NCBI GenBank assembly: GCA_937125455.1 | Contig: CAKZLK010000023.1 | Span: forward strand, 1 to 41,641 | Reading direction: 5' to 3' | DNA: 41,641 bases | Source of the DNA: an uncultured Aequorivita sp. | GTDB taxonomy: Bacteria > Bacteroidota > Bacteroidia > Flavobacteriales > Flavobacteriaceae | In this document: positions 28,204 through 36,276 of the stretch, piece after piece | How positions within the stretch are numbered: the stretch's first letter is position 1 | Layout: every line of letters begins with the position of its first letter | Position numbers and translations under genes: made by a program | Notes under the pieces: model-generated | Seen by the model: the letters and a program-made list of their open reading frames with translations, nothing else | Database searches by the model: none | What the model was told of the DNA's origin: nothing

Positions 28204-29223
28204 ATGGCAAATTTAACCGATACTCAATTATTGGCCGCTATTACAAAAGCGAACAATTCAATTATGGGTGCCGCCGAGTTCCGTGATTACGAACACTCGA
28301 CACTTAGAAAGTTGTTGGATGCCGAAAACGATGTTTTCAGAAATCTGAACCAACTTAAAGAATCCTTGGAGCAACCTACGAAAGTAGACTTGTTCACTAG
28401 GGTCTATACTGCATCTGGAACCGCAAAAGAAGCTGCCCATGCTGCTGCTGCGTTCCCAGACTCATTTACAAAGGACGTTGTGTACCTTCAAAGACAACAA
28501 AAATTCAAGGTTTCTTACAAGCAAGCGGACAACAACCGTTTTGGGTATGACGCTATTCTTCAATCAGAAATGAAGAACAAGATCATGTCAATGTACCTTG
28601 ACCTTTCAACCTATGTTACGGCTTGGTTGAACACAAACCGTTCTCAGGTAGGCGTTGATTCCATCATGCTTTTTGATGAAACGACCAATGATCAATTCGA
28701 TAACGACAATGCCGATAGGGATTTCTTGTTCGAGTACATCAAAGCTGCGATGCGAAAGAACAAGTACAACGGTATGTTGGATATTGTTGCAGACCAAAGA
28801 ATGGCCGCGCACTATAGAAAACTTGCATCTAACGGAACTCAGAACGCTGACAATACAGCTTATCAACTTCCGGGTATCGACTTAGTGGAAGAGCCACAAT
28901 TGACTTTAGGAGCCGACCAAACAGGTTTTGTATGGCAAAAAGGTCTTGTAGGCATGACTACTTGGAACGAAAGAGCGAATACAAGGGGAGAAGGTAGCAT
29001 TGGTAACAATGAAGGTCTGTTTACGACCATGCCAGACCCTGTATTGCCAATGAGCCATGACGTACACGTTAAAAGAGGTGTTGCAGATACTTCCGGAAGT
29101 GCGGGTAACGTACAGGATATTGTTGACGAGTACGAAATCACGGCTACTTTTACGGTACAAGGGGCTTGGGAAAGCACCGCTAACGCAACTCCTATATTCA
29201 AAGTAGTACAAGCTAATTCATAA
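28204..29223 (+). CDS. Major capsid protein, 339 aa
   Basis: Position after scaffold, strong coding bias, length and the conserved end (DEYEITATFTVQGAWESTAN) identify a capsid protein, probably of the HK97 fold. The alanine-rich segment at residues 74-82 and the long helix after it fit an HK97 spine. It forms the icosahedral shell around the DNA. It overlaps the next gene by one base. Confidence 0.8.
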   Translation: MANLTDTQLLAAITKANNSIMGAAEFRDYEHSTLRKLLDAENDVFRNLNQLKESLEQPTKVDLFTRVYTASGTAKEAAHAAAAFPDSFTKDVVYLQRQQKFKVSYKQADNNRFGYDAILQSEMKNKIMSMYLDLSTYVTAWLNTNRSQVGVDSIMLFDETTNDQFDNDNADRDFLFEYIKAAMRKNKYNGMLDIVADQRMAAHYRKLASNGTQNADNTAYQLPGIDLVEEPQLTLGADQTGFVWQKGLVGMTTWNERANTRGEGSIGNNEGLFTTMPDPVLPMSHDVHVKRGVADTSGSAGNVQDIVDEYEITATFTVQGAWESTANATPIFKVVQANS

Positions 29224-29840
29224 TGACTTTATCAGAAACACATACAGCACTTGAAACCCTTATCAAATGGAGGGACGATAAGACCTTGGAAGGATTTGTC
29301 CTTACAGGTACTAATCTTGCGTCTTCGGGAGATAAGGTGTTCCAAACAGGTCATTCTGCGATAACATTGCAAAATATTAAGGACTCACAGCCCGTTTTGA
29401 ATATTTCGGACGATGACTTTAATACTTACCTTGTTAATCTTAGAAGCGACTGCGTTAGGCAAGTGCTGGGTGATGTTTTTGAAAAAGATTATGTGAACGA
29501 TAGTATATTAGACCACTATCCCAATTCATTCGATGATCTTATAATCAAAAGAATGGTCATAAACGTATCAGAAATGATAATGACCGCTACTAGATCCAAT
29601 AGGATAAAAAGAATGGGCGATGAATTCGTTGCCAAGCTTAATTACGATGTATTCAGGGAAGCCCCTAATAAATTCGCAATAAGGGGTGCAAACTACAATC
29701 ATACGTTAGGAATAGCGACAAGATATAGGTTCGAGCTTGAAAGCGTTCAAAGAAGATTCGGTCAAACAAGGAATTTGTTAAAGACCATAACTAAAGGTTC
29801 GGTACATGAATTATACGGTAACGGATGCGCTAGGGATTGA
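29223..29840 (+). CDS. Head-tail connector (head completion) protein, 205 aa
   Basis: The protein is acidic and largely helical, with a LNISDDDFNTYLVNLRSDCV segment and a basic C-terminus. Its position directly after the capsid gene fits an adaptor that seats on the portal. It overlaps the next gene by 35 bases. No named domain is recognised. Confidence 0.6.
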   Translation: MTLSETHTALETLIKWRDDKTLEGFVLTGTNLASSGDKVFQTGHSAITLQNIKDSQPVLNISDDDFNTYLVNLRSDCVRQVLGDVFEKDYVNDSILDHYPNSFDDLIIKRMVINVSEMIMTATRSNRIKRMGDEFVAKLNYDVFREAPNKFAIRGANYNHTLGIATRYRFELESVQRRFGQTRNLLKTITKGSVHELYGNGCARD

Positions 29841-30363
29841 TGCTACAATAAAGCTTATCCAAGAGCAATTATATTCGGAGTTGATAAAAAGATGGAGTTT
29901 GACTTCTTCTTCAAATACGAATATAGATGGTTATGGAAGGGTTTACAAAAACCTTAAAAACGGAAGAAAACTCCCTGAAAACTATAAAGGTAACGGGGAA
30001 TACGAAGACGTTTTTCTAAATGACAAAAAGGATGCCCATTTTTTATTCTTGGTTTCCGATGATTCAAAGACCGAGGATGAATATGTGTACACCAACAAAG
30101 TAAAGGCCGTTTTTATAATGGATCTTGAAAAATGTATAGATGGTGATGATAGAATGGACGGTAACGCACATAGGGACGCTGTTGAGATTCTTAGGAACTT
30201 GGCCGTAAGTGGAAAATATACTATAACTGGATATGAAACAGGTTTGGAAAAAATATTTTCGGGATATTCCATTTTAGGAATTAAGTACGATGATTTACAA
30301 CCTTACCATTGTTTTGCGGTCCTGATGGATTTAAACTATAAGTTAACTGATAAATGTTCTTAA
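29806..30363 (+). CDS. Head-tail joining or neck protein, 185 aa
   Basis: The order and size fit the second connector of siphovirus neck modules. The core contains AVFIMDLEKCIDGDDRMDGN and the C-terminus YHCFAVLMDLNYKL. The start lies 35 bases inside the previous gene. No firm domain is recognised. Confidence 0.6.
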   Translation: MNYTVTDALGIDATIKLIQEQLYSELIKRWSLTSSSNTNIDGYGRVYKNLKNGRKLPENYKGNGEYEDVFLNDKKDAHFLFLVSDDSKTEDEYVYTNKVKAVFIMDLEKCIDGDDRMDGNAHRDAVEILRNLAVSGKYTITGYETGLEKIFSGYSILGIKYDDLQPYHCFAVLMDLNYKLTDKCS

Positions 30364-30364
30364 T

Positions 30365-30517
30365 ATGAGCAACGATAAAAAGGCTGCAAAGCCTAAAACT
30401 AAGACTTACACCTTAAAAAATGCTGTTTCCGTTAATGGAAAGCTACTTTCGCCTGGTGATAAGATTGACTTAACAGAAGAAGCAGCGAAAGACTTCAAAT
30501 TTAAACACAGAATATAA
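30365..30517 (+). CDS. Small basic virion protein, 50 aa
   Basis: A lysine-rich N-terminus (KKAAKPKTKTYTLKN) is followed by a beta hairpin with LSPGDKIDLTEEAA. The stop overlaps the next ATG (TAATG). Its place between connector and tail tube suggests a small tail-head accessory protein. Confidence 0.65.
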   Translation: MSNDKKAAKPKTKTYTLKNAVSVNGKLLSPGDKIDLTEEAAKDFKFKHRI

Positions 30518-31440
30518 TGACAATAGCAGAAATTTTAAACGTTATTAGTTGTGGTGTAAGCGGTACTTTAGGTACTGGTTCAAGGGGTTGTAAGGCCGCT
30601 ATGGAGCGTATATCTTCGATATGGCTCTTGGCTGCTGGAACGGTTCTTGATAGTGCCAGAACTTTGGATATTGAATACGTACAGGAACTTCAGGCAGAAG
30701 GCAAGCTTATAGTTCTAAAAGGTGTTCAAAACTGGGGCGACAATACCCCGGACGATGTAGTAGAGGAACTTGAAGGAGGCACAAAACTGTTCGTTAGGGG
30801 CGGTAAGTACGAATTCGAGGCATCCTTTATCAATGGATTATTCTTCCATTCGGCATTACATTCCTTAAATTCACAATCGGCCTATGATGCGATATTCGTA
30901 GATGTTTCAGGTAATATTCTTGGAACAAAATCATTGACCGGAGGTTTGAAAGGATTTACACTTGGAATGGTACGGGCAAAGAAATTGCAATGGGGTAGCG
31001 ACACCGCTGCGCAAAGGGAAGGCTTGATGATGCAGTTGACCGAAAGGGTGGAAGTAGATTCCGATTGGTACTTTATAGAGAGAGGAAACCTTAATTTTAC
31101 GCCTACATCAATAGACGGTGTAAACGAGGTTGAATTAGACCTTTCCGTACCAAGTGCCGGAACAAGCATTACGGTAACGGCAAAGATGAAAGTTGGTGGA
31201 AAACCTTTTACGGGTATAGACTACAACGATTTCTTGGCCACTAAGAACGGAACTACTAGCAACCCTACTGCCGGGGATGATTCAGTTACAACTGGAACTT
31301 ATGTTCTTACCGTGCCTTCATTGGCCTTGAACGATGTAGTTACGATTCGATTGTATGACAATTCCGAAAACATGGCGGTAATTACGTCCGACAGTGCGCT
31401 TTGGAAATCAAATACGGATTCAGAAACCACGATTGCTTAA
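30517..31440 (+). CDS. Major tail tube protein with C-terminal Ig-like domain, 307 aa
   Basis: The first 200 residues form the tube-type fold expected here: LTGGLKGFTLGMVRAKKLQW and the following stretch lie in the conserved half. The last 100 residues are threonine- and serine-rich with a beta-sandwich pattern (SITVTAKMKVGGKPF...TYVLTVPSLALNDV), a likely surface Ig-like domain. It builds the tail shaft with the tape measure inside. Strong coding signal. Confidence 0.7.
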   Translation: MTIAEILNVISCGVSGTLGTGSRGCKAAMERISSIWLLAAGTVLDSARTLDIEYVQELQAEGKLIVLKGVQNWGDNTPDDVVEELEGGTKLFVRGGKYEFEASFINGLFFHSALHSLNSQSAYDAIFVDVSGNILGTKSLTGGLKGFTLGMVRAKKLQWGSDTAAQREGLMMQLTERVEVDSDWYFIERGNLNFTPTSIDGVNEVELDLSVPSAGTSITVTAKMKVGGKPFTGIDYNDFLATKNGTTSNPTAGDDSVTTGTYVLTVPSLALNDVVTIRLYDNSENMAVITSDSALWKSNTDSETTIA

Positions 31441-31506
31441 TTTTGGGTTAGTTGTTTCTTAAAGGCCATGGCTGTTATAGTTGTGGTCTTTTTGTATTTT
31501 TGATAT

Positions 31507-31986
31507 ATGGGAATCCTTAAACCTTACATAGATAAACTTGAAGCAACGGCCAATGAGCTTGATAACGTTGCCATACAAGCCGTAAGGGATAACGAGGCGT
31601 TCATTTTAAGGCTACTGAAGGACGAACAGTTAGGAAAAGGTATGGATAGTCTGGGGAAAGACATATTGCATCCAAAAGGTAGTGCGGATGGAACATATAT
31701 GCCAAGAACCGAAAACTATTGGGCAAAAAAACGACCATTTCCAAGAACTCCTAAAATTACAGGAAGAAAGTTTGATATGGAATGGACAGGAACTTTTAAA
31801 GACAGTATGGAGTTTAAATACGATAAACAAGGTTTTGATATACTTTCATCCACAAAAAGAGCAATGGAAGCAGTTTATGGCACAAAATTAACCGCGTTAA
31901 ACACAAAAAATCTAAAAACAGTTGGTGAAAAAGTAATTGAACCTGCCCTTTACGAACACATTTTCAAGCCTTTTTCCGAACTGTAA
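31507..31986 (+). CDS. Putative tail completion protein, 159 aa
   Basis: Position after the tail tube and the pattern MPRTENYWAKKRPFPRTP followed by a basic segment fit a tail terminator/completion family. The gene ends just before an attC-like site. No firm domain is recognised. Confidence 0.6.
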   Translation: MGILKPYIDKLEATANELDNVAIQAVRDNEAFILRLLKDEQLGKGMDSLGKDILHPKGSADGTYMPRTENYWAKKRPFPRTPKITGRKFDMEWTGTFKDSMEFKYDKQGFDILSSTKRAMEAVYGTKLTALNTKNLKTVGEKVIEPALYEHIFKPFSEL

Positions 31987-31987
31987 A

Positions 31988-32032
31988 TAACAGTTGCTAA
32001 AAATCATTGAAACGATTCTTAGCTTGGTGTTA
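31988..32032. repeat. Short attC-like site between tail genes
   Basis: TAAC, AGTT, GCTAAAAATC, an 8-base loop, GATTCTTAGC, TTGGT and GTTA. The inner boxes pair at 9 of 10 positions. At about 45 bases it is the smallest complete site in the window. The TAA of the minus-strand TAAC box is the stop of the 82-aa gene, as in the other blocks. Confidence 0.65.
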
Positions 32033-32278
32033 GAAAACATTTACTAAATCTTCATTTTTAATTGATTCCAATAATTCATCTACCCAATTAGTATCTATCT
32101 CTCGAAACCTTATAGTTTGTTTCAATCCAAGTCCCTTTATATTGTAGCATTTTCTTCCGTTCCAGTGTGTTTGAATGTCCGTGTACTCATATATTTCGTC
32201 TTTCACCAGTCCTGTTCCGTTACTTATCTTACCATTTGGTAGATGAATTGGTTTAGCATTTATGCAAATTACTTTCAT
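32030..32278 (-). CDS. Small hypothetical moron protein, 82 aa
   Basis: A compact beta-rich protein (MKVICINAKPIHLPNG and a KCYNIKGLGLKQTIRFREI middle) typical of small cargo proteins found in Bacteroidota phages and cassettes. The stop falls in the CTAAC box of the adjoining attC-like site. Function unknown. Confidence 0.65.
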   Translation of the reverse strand: MKVICINAKPIHLPNGKISNGTGLVKDEIYEYTDIQTHWNGRKCYNIKGLGLKQTIRFREIDTNWVDELLESIKNEDLVNVF

Positions 32279-32374
32279 AAAAAAAACTTTGTTAGCAAAG
32301 CCTATAAATAAAAGCCCTGTTAAGGTTATTGTGTAAATCGAACTTTAATAGGGATTCAATTCATAGCCCAAGCG

Positions 32375-32572
32375 TTATTGACAATTACTTCTTTGTTCGG
32401 CAAGTCTAGCTTGTTTTGCAGTTCCAATATCTTCCAATTTCTCCAAATCGACTATACATTCCGATACTAAATAGTTCGTTTTTTCGACTTCAACGACTTT
32501 GCAATTGCAAGGATCTTCCTTTGAACAGGATAAAATCGAAACGAATAAAAACAATAGGATAAATGATTTCAT
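32375..32572 (-). CDS. Surface lipoprotein, 65 aa
   Basis: An 18-residue N-terminal hydrophobic signal ends in a lipobox (SILSC), with the lipid-bearing cysteine at residue 16. It is followed by SKED, close to the Bacteroidota lipoprotein export signal that sends lipoproteins to the cell surface. A CNCKVV pair and a C-terminal cysteine suggest disulphides. The TAA stop lies in CAATAACG. A TATATTTG box at 32601-32608 is 28 bases upstream. A role in blocking superinfection or changing the surface is likely for such a phage moron. Confidence 0.75.
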   Translation of the reverse strand: MKSFILLFLFVSILSCSKEDPCNCKVVEVEKTNYLVSECIVDLEKLEDIGTAKQARLAEQRSNCQ

Positions 32573-32600
32573 AATTTTGGTTTTAAATTAATTTTCAAAT

Positions 32601-32608
32601 CAAATATA
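32601..32608 (-). promoter_or_regulatory. -7 box upstream of the lipoprotein gene
   Basis: On the minus strand the sequence is TATATTTG, a perfect TAnnTTTG element, 28 bases before the ATG. No TTTG is seen at the usual -33 distance. It suggests expression of the lipoprotein independently of the late operon. Confidence 0.5.
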
Positions 32609-32735
32609 GTGATTTTTTTATATCTTCGTACATTATTGGTCTATTCCCTTGCGAAATTCTCCACGGAGAAAGCTACACTCGCTATCTGACAACACTTTGT
32701 CTCTTCATTGGCCATAACTTCATAAAACAAAAATA

Positions 32736-33365
32736 ATGGGTGTAGCACCTTACCATATCTCTTGCGAGACTTTATCTATATACGCGTTCCATAAAACAAT
32801 GGAAACGTCCGACTATACACATTTAGCAAAAGAGCCTTATTCCAATTTTGTAAAGGATATTGGACAGGAAAAATTGTCTAAAGTATGGTCTGACATCTAT
32901 AAAGAATATTGTGAACTGACCAATGACAACAGGGCTTTGGAGTATTACAGGCTTAAACACGAACTTACCTATTTGGAGACACGTAGGCAGATTGCAGGTA
33001 AGTTGTTCACGCAGATAACCATGAGGAATATGCCTCGTGAGGTTTTTATGACCTACATAGAGGAAATAAGGCATTGGGGCTTTAAGTACAAAAAGAACCG
33101 AAAGGTCTTGACGGAACTTGAAAGTTTGGGAAAACAGATAAAGTCCACTGCAAACAGAATATCAATGACAAGGGCAAAACTAAAAAGCTTCGAGACAGGT
33201 AGTAACCCCGTTCCGTTAGGAAAACAAGTGCTTGATGTAGAGGTTGCATTGGGCAAGAACTCAATAGACCCAAAAACGACAACAGTTGTTAACTGGATCC
33301 TAATGTTCCAAAAAATTAAGGAAATGAATGCCGAGAGGAAGAAAAAAATAAGAAATCATGGCTGA
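32736..33365 (+). CDS. Putative tail assembly chaperone-like protein, 209 aa
   Basis: A helical, charged protein between tail tube and tape measure, the position of tail assembly chaperones. The pattern MPREVFMTYIEEIRHWGFKY is shared by no domain recognised here. It overlaps the tape measure by eight bases. No clear slippery frameshift site was found. Confidence 0.5.
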   Translation: MGVAPYHISCETLSIYAFHKTMETSDYTHLAKEPYSNFVKDIGQEKLSKVWSDIYKEYCELTNDNRALEYYRLKHELTYLETRRQIAGKLFTQITMRNMPREVFMTYIEEIRHWGFKYKKNRKVLTELESLGKQIKSTANRISMTRAKLKSFETGSNPVPLGKQVLDVEVALGKNSIDPKTTTVVNWILMFQKIKEMNAERKKKIRNHG

Positions 33366-36276
33366 AAATAGTTTTCGTCCCCAAATAGAACAGGCAAAAG
33401 CGGATATTAGGTCTATTGTAGAAGAAATAGCAAAGGCCGATAAGGAAATCGTTTCCCATTTTGCCAACATAAGGGAAAAGTTCAACGGTACTTTTAAGGT
33501 TACTACACCTGATGGGCTTAACGATATGCTTACAAAGCTTGATTCTTCAATGAACAAGCTTAACGGTACGCTTGAAAAACAAACCACTAATACAGGAAAA
33601 CTATCTACCGCTAAAAGAACATTAAAGAACCTTTCTTCGGAGGAAGTAATAAACCAAAGGGCATTGGCCAAAAATGCCGATTTACAGGCCACTGCAACGT
33701 CTAAACTTGTCGGGGCTTACGATAGGCTAAACGCCAAGAGGAAAATAGCCAAGAACGACCTTAGAAACCTTATTTCAAGCGAAAAGGCAAGCACCAAGGA
33801 AATACAAAGGGCGCAAAGGGAATTCGACAAATACACAGCCAAGATAAACAAGGCTAATAAAGCAACATCAAACTTCTCTAACAATAGCCTTGGTGGAATG
33901 GTAAGGGGTTTTAGAAACCTTATAGGCGCTTTTGGAATTGTAGGTGGTGCAACGCTGATAGCAACACTGACTAAAGATATTTTCAAGTTAGTTAAGGAAA
34001 TAGAGAGTTTAAATTTTGCTTTAAAAACAGTTACATCAACACAAGAAGAATTTACAAGGGTACAACTTTTTCTTGAAGACATTAGCCAAAGATACGGTCA
34101 AAGCCTTATCACGACTACAGAAAGATACACTAAGTTTTTAGCTGCTGCAAAACAGTCTAATGTATCACTACAAGCTACCGAACAGATATTCGAGTCTGTA
34201 ACGAAGGCTTCTGGGGTGCTTGGTCTAAAGACTGATGAACTAACAGGCGTCTATTTGGCATTGGAACAAATGCTATCCAAGGGTAAAGTAACGACGGAGG
34301 AACTTAGAAGGCAGTTGGGTGAAAGATTACCCGGTGCTTTTGGTATCATGGCTAAAGCTATAGGTGTAAATGTAGCAGAACTTGATAAAATGTTGCGTAA
34401 AGGAGAAATACTTTCTGCCGAGGCATTGCCAAAATTCGCAAGGGAACTTGAAAAAGCTTATGGAATAGAAAATATTAGGAATGTTGACACTCTTGTTGCT
34501 GCACAAAACAGATTAACGAATTCTTGGATTCTTTTTGTAAAAAGTGTTGAAGGTGGTGAAGGAAAAATAAGTAGCGTATTTAAAAGTGTTTTTAATTTTG
34601 TTACCAAAGCTGTTGATGCTCTTACTGAATTTAACAAAACTTTTGATGAAAAAATGGACGAAGGTTCATTTTCAGGAACTAAAACGGCTTTGGAGGGAAT
34701 TACGGACGAGTCTGAAAGAATGAACACTTCTATAAAAGAGGCTGCTGAAAATCTTATACCTAGATACACTAAAATACTTGAAGATTGGAGAAAAAAGCTT
34801 GGCGATGTAAATAAGGAACAATCCAAATCTAAATTAAACAACCTCATAAACATGGCTACTGGTGAGTTTGACGAACAAGAACGAACCATAAAAAGAGCTG
34901 CCAATCAAATTGGTAAATACACCAAGGCAATAGAAGTGCTAAAAGAAGTTTCCAAAACGGGTCTGCTTCCTGGCGATAATGATTCTAATGGAGGTGGAAA
35001 CACAGGAAATGAAGACGGTGGTAAAAAAGGTGACGGAATAGCAAAAGGTTCATTGGCATATTTTGAAAAACAAATAAAATTAGCCGAAGAAGCCCAACAA
35101 AAACTCGCTACCAATACAGAAGAATATAATAAGCAAGGGGAAGCTATTAAAAAAGCGAAAGAAGAACTTGAAAAGTTCAAGGCTTTATTAGGTATTAGGG
35201 ACGCACAATCAGAATTAAAAATTCCTGGCAGAAACACGGTAAACGATTCTGGTGAAGTAGAAAGAACCCCTGGATTGGGATTTGCTGAAATGGATGGTGT
35301 CAACTCCGAATTCTCATTTCCTGACTTTGAAGGACTTGAAGAAAAGTTAAGAGGCCTTCAATCCGAATTGGATAGGTTAAGGGAAAAATCGACGATTACG
35401 GGTGAGGAAATGAAAGATATATTCGGAGAGGTAACGGAAACCTTTGCCGATTTGTTCGATGTGGATATAAGCAAGTTCGATTTTCTTTTTGACGGGCTTG
35501 AAAACTCGGTTTCCGATTGGGCGGAACTTAGTAAGGAGCTTATAGGAAGTGTCCTTGACGCTTCTTTGAATAAATATGAAATAGAGCTACAGGAAGCCCA
35601 GAGAACACAGGATTTGGTCTTACAGAACGATTTGGCTACCCAAAAACAAAAAAGGCTTGCAAGGGAAAAGTTCGATAGGGAAGAAAGAAGGATTAAGACT
35701 GAAAGGGCAAAACAAGAAAGACGTAATAATCTTATAAAAATAGCCGTTGATACCGCTGTTGGTGTTGTTAAGGCTTTAGCTTCTTCACCTCCACCGGCAA
35801 ACTTTATATTGGCGGGTATCGTAGGGGCTTTGGGCATAGCACAAGCTGCCGTTGTGGCCTCACAGCCAATCCCTAAGTTCGCCGAAGGGCATTTGGCGGG
35901 TACACATCAAGGCAAGGCATTGATAAACGACGCCAACCGTTCCAAATACCAAGAGGTGGTAGAAAGAAAAGATGGTCAAGTTGAAATCTATAAAAATAGA
36001 AACCAATTAATAGACATGAAACGAGGTGATAAGGTGCATAGGTCGGAGGACAGCTTCTTGACACACCACGACATAGAAAAAGACGTTCTAAGGATGAGTA
36101 TGCTGGGTCATAGCGAACAACTTGGAATGTTGAACTCTAGTGATGTTCTAAGCGGTAAGATAGACGATATGAAAGGTAGTTTTGATGAAGCGGTGGATAG
36201 AATGGAGAGATTGGGCAAAAGACCTATACACAATCATAATCATATTACGATAGAAAAAGAATATTTAGAGTACTGA
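33358..36276 (+). CDS. Tape measure protein, 972 aa
   Basis: The conserved tape-measure domain spans about residues 205-370 (FALKTVTSTQEEFTRVQLFL through KVTTEELRRQLGERLPGAFG), preceded by a hydrophobic segment at 188-204. A long helical region and a second hydrophobic stretch near residues 795-840 follow. Its length sets the tail length; at 972 residues the tail is predicted to be about 145 nm by the usual 0.15 nm per residue. It overlaps the next gene by one base. Confidence 0.9.
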   Translation: MAENSFRPQIEQAKADIRSIVEEIAKADKEIVSHFANIREKFNGTFKVTTPDGLNDMLTKLDSSMNKLNGTLEKQTTNTGKLSTAKRTLKNLSSEEVINQRALAKNADLQATATSKLVGAYDRLNAKRKIAKNDLRNLISSEKASTKEIQRAQREFDKYTAKINKANKATSNFSNNSLGGMVRGFRNLIGAFGIVGGATLIATLTKDIFKLVKEIESLNFALKTVTSTQEEFTRVQLFLEDISQRYGQSLITTTERYTKFLAAAKQSNVSLQATEQIFESVTKASGVLGLKTDELTGVYLALEQMLSKGKVTTEELRRQLGERLPGAFGIMAKAIGVNVAELDKMLRKGEILSAEALPKFARELEKAYGIENIRNVDTLVAAQNRLTNSWILFVKSVEGGEGKISSVFKSVFNFVTKAVDALTEFNKTFDEKMDEGSFSGTKTALEGITDESERMNTSIKEAAENLIPRYTKILEDWRKKLGDVNKEQSKSKLNNLINMATGEFDEQERTIKRAANQIGKYTKAIEVLKEVSKTGLLPGDNDSNGGGNTGNEDGGKKGDGIAKGSLAYFEKQIKLAEEAQQKLATNTEEYNKQGEAIKKAKEELEKFKALLGIRDAQSELKIPGRNTVNDSGEVERTPGLGFAEMDGVNSEFSFPDFEGLEEKLRGLQSELDRLREKSTITGEEMKDIFGEVTETFADLFDVDISKFDFLFDGLENSVSDWAELSKELIGSVLDASLNKYEIELQEAQRTQDLVLQNDLATQKQKRLAREKFDREERRIKTERAKQERRNNLIKIAVDTAVGVVKALASSPPPANFILAGIVGALGIAQAAVVASQPIPKFAEGHLAGTHQGKALINDANRSKYQEVVERKDGQVEIYKNRNQLIDMKRGDKVHRSEDSFLTHHDIEKDVLRMSMLGHSEQLGMLNSSDVLSGKIDDMKGSFDEAVDRMERLGKRPIHNHNHITIEKEYLEY

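Larger units (their letters stand above)
31988..32735 (-). mobile_element. Third cassette-like insertion, in reverse orientation, between tail genes
   Basis: Two minus-strand genes, one an outer-membrane lipoprotein, interrupt the plus-strand tail operon. An attC-like site bounds one side and the CAATAACG box of the lipoprotein gene repeats the cassette pattern. The genes are unrelated to virion assembly, so this looks like moron cargo. Confidence 0.6.

Noticed and set aside
33717-35837. Several long antisense frames opposite the tape measure gene
   Set aside because: They mirror the codon pattern of the tape measure protein and have serine- and leucine-rich antisense composition.
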